DNA of 7,946 nucleotides, taken from the NCBI GenBank assembly GCA_018662905.1, contig JABJFE010000086.1:1-7946 (forward strand). The letters are read 5' to 3'. The DNA comes from Flavobacteriaceae bacterium (lineage in GTDB: Bacteria; Bacteroidota; Bacteroidia; Flavobacteriales; Flavobacteriaceae). A model generated the notes under the pieces. The model did not search any database and was not told the DNA's origin. It worked only from the letters and a program-made list of their open reading frames with translations. Positions 7,186 to 7,946 of this stretch are shown in pieces. Each line of letters begins with the position of its first letter. Positions within the stretch are counted from its first letter, which is position 1. Both the position numbers and the translations under genes were made by a program.

Positions 7186-7782
7186 TTATAGAGGGGTTGT
7201 TTTAGAAAATTTTATAATATCATCTTTAATATTCATTAAGTAATCAATATCGTCATATCCGTTCAACATATTTTCTTTTTTATATGAATTTATTTCAAAT
7301 GATTCTGAGATATTCAATTTTTCAATTGTTACTGTTTGGTCAGGAAGACTTATGATGATTTCAGATTTAGGATCATCAAAAACTACTTTAAAAATTTTAT
7401 CTAAAAATTCTGGAGATACCTGAACTGGTAAAACTCCTATGTTTAAGCAATTTCCTCTAAAAATATCTGCAAAAAAACTAGAGATTACACATCTGAATCC
7501 GTAATCATAAATTGCCCAAGCAGCATGTTCTCTTGATGAGCCTGAACCAAAATTTTTTCCTCCAACCAAAATTTTTCCATAAAATTTCTTATTATTTAAA
7601 ACAAATTCCTTTTTAGGTGTATTGTCAGAGTTATATTTCCAATCTCTAAATAAATTATCACCAAAACCAACTCTTTTGGTGGCTTTAAGAAATCTAGCTG
7701 GAATTATCTGATCTGTGTCAATATTTTCAATTGGAAGAGGTACACAGTTGCTTTTTAGTATTTTAAATTTTTCGTAAGCCAT
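7186..7782 (-). CDS. leuD: 3-isopropylmalate dehydratase small subunit
   Basis: Small (swivel-domain) subunit that pairs with LeuC to isomerise 2-isopropylmalate to 3-isopropylmalate; LeuCD enzymes also convert citramalate to 3-methylmalate. The 198-residue length matches the long bacterial LeuD (about 200). Visible: 'NIDTDQIIPARFLK' 20-33, 'GGKNFGSGSSREHAAWA' 74-90 (the substrate-recognition Ser-Arg loop), 'FADIFRGNCLNIGVLPV' 104-120, and the C-terminal 'LNGYDDIDYL' 173-182. All family landmarks are intact. The ATG at 7782-7780 lies one base after the leuC stop codon, with no Shine-Dalgarno, so coupled translation with its partner subunit is likely. Confidence 0.96.
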   Translation of the reverse strand: MAYEKFKILKSNCVPLPIENIDTDQIIPARFLKATKRVGFGDNLFRDWKYNSDNTPKKEFVLNNKKFYGKILVGGKNFGSGSSREHAAWAIYDYGFRCVISSFFADIFRGNCLNIGVLPVQVSPEFLDKIFKVVFDDPKSEIIISLPDQTVTIEKLNISESFEINSYKKENMLNGYDDIDYLMNIKDDIIKFSKTTPL

Positions 7783-7783
7783 A

Positions 7784-7946
7784 TTAATATAATGTTCTTG
7801 GATCAGTTATTTTTCCTGTAATTGCAGCAGCGGCAGCAACTAAAGGGCTTGCTAACAAAGTTCTGGACCCTGGACCTTGTCTTCCTTCAAAATTTCTATT
7901 TGAAGTACTTACCGCATATTTTCCTGATGGAATTTTATCATCATTC
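7784..7946 (-). CDS. leuC: 3-isopropylmalate dehydratase large subunit, C-terminal end (cut by window edge)
   Basis: Only the last 53 residues lie in the window; the gene continues beyond base 7946. The fragment reads 'TSNRNFEGRQGPGSRTLL' (residues 14-31) then 'ASPLVAAAAAITGKITD', the characteristic end of aconitase-family LeuC with its NRNFEGR substrate-binding segment. The Fe-S cluster cysteines would be upstream and cannot be seen. The stop codon is at 7786-7784, one base before the leuD ATG, as expected for two subunits of one enzyme. It is the first visible gene of the operon; any promoter is outside the window. Confidence 0.95.
   Translation of the reverse strand, partial: NDDKIPSGKYAVSTSNRNFEGRQGPGSRTLLASPLVAAAAAITGKITDPRTLY

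Noticed and set aside
1..7946. An undescribed defence, mobile or secretion system in this window
   Set aside because: Every substantial coding region is a recognised housekeeping or amino-acid biosynthesis gene, the spacers are short, and no CRISPR-like repeats, transposase, integrase, tRNA or attachment-site signature was seen.

Overview
The window is AT-rich, ordinary housekeeping and biosynthetic chromosome from a member of the Bacteroidetes, most likely a flavobacterium. Four things point there: the long S1 protein with a lysine-rich then acidic N-terminal extension and a 'TLGDLDVLADLKKKM'-type tail; the cytidylate kinase P-loop 'IDGTSSTGKST'; the LeuB motif 'HGSYPQAAGK'; and the lack of any Shine-Dalgarno sequence before all five visible start codons. 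This assignment is made by eye from remembered families, not by a search.

Left part (+ strand, 2-4537). The 3' two-thirds of lon (ATP-dependent protease, cut by the window edge) overlaps by 11 bp with cmk (cytidylate kinase). A 143-bp spacer with three AU-rich hairpins follows, then rpsA (30S ribosomal protein S1, six S1 domains). The spacer probably holds the end of the lon-cmk transcript and a structured leader and promoter for rpsA.

Middle (4538-4584). A strong hairpin flanked by an A-run and a T-run lies between the convergent rpsA and leuB genes and should terminate transcription in both directions.

Right part (- strand, 7946 down to 4585). A tight operon is read leuC (only the C-terminal 53 residues are in the window), leuD, a LeuA-family condensing enzyme, leuB, with gaps of 1, 10 and 5 bp. 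LeuC+LeuD form the isomerase and LeuB the oxidative decarboxylase of leucine synthesis. The LeuA-family enzyme resembles (R)-citramalate synthase (CimA) of Leptospira more than a classical 2-isopropylmalate synthase, and it keeps the three pyruvate-pocket residues. The operon may therefore also serve the pyruvate (citramalate) route to isoleucine, in which LeuCD and LeuB are shared with leucine synthesis.

No mobile element, CRISPR array, tRNA, rRNA, defence system or clearly undescribed system is visible. The points most worth checking are the substrate of the LeuA-family enzyme, the hairpin leader of rpsA, and the altered coenzyme-binding motif of LeuB.
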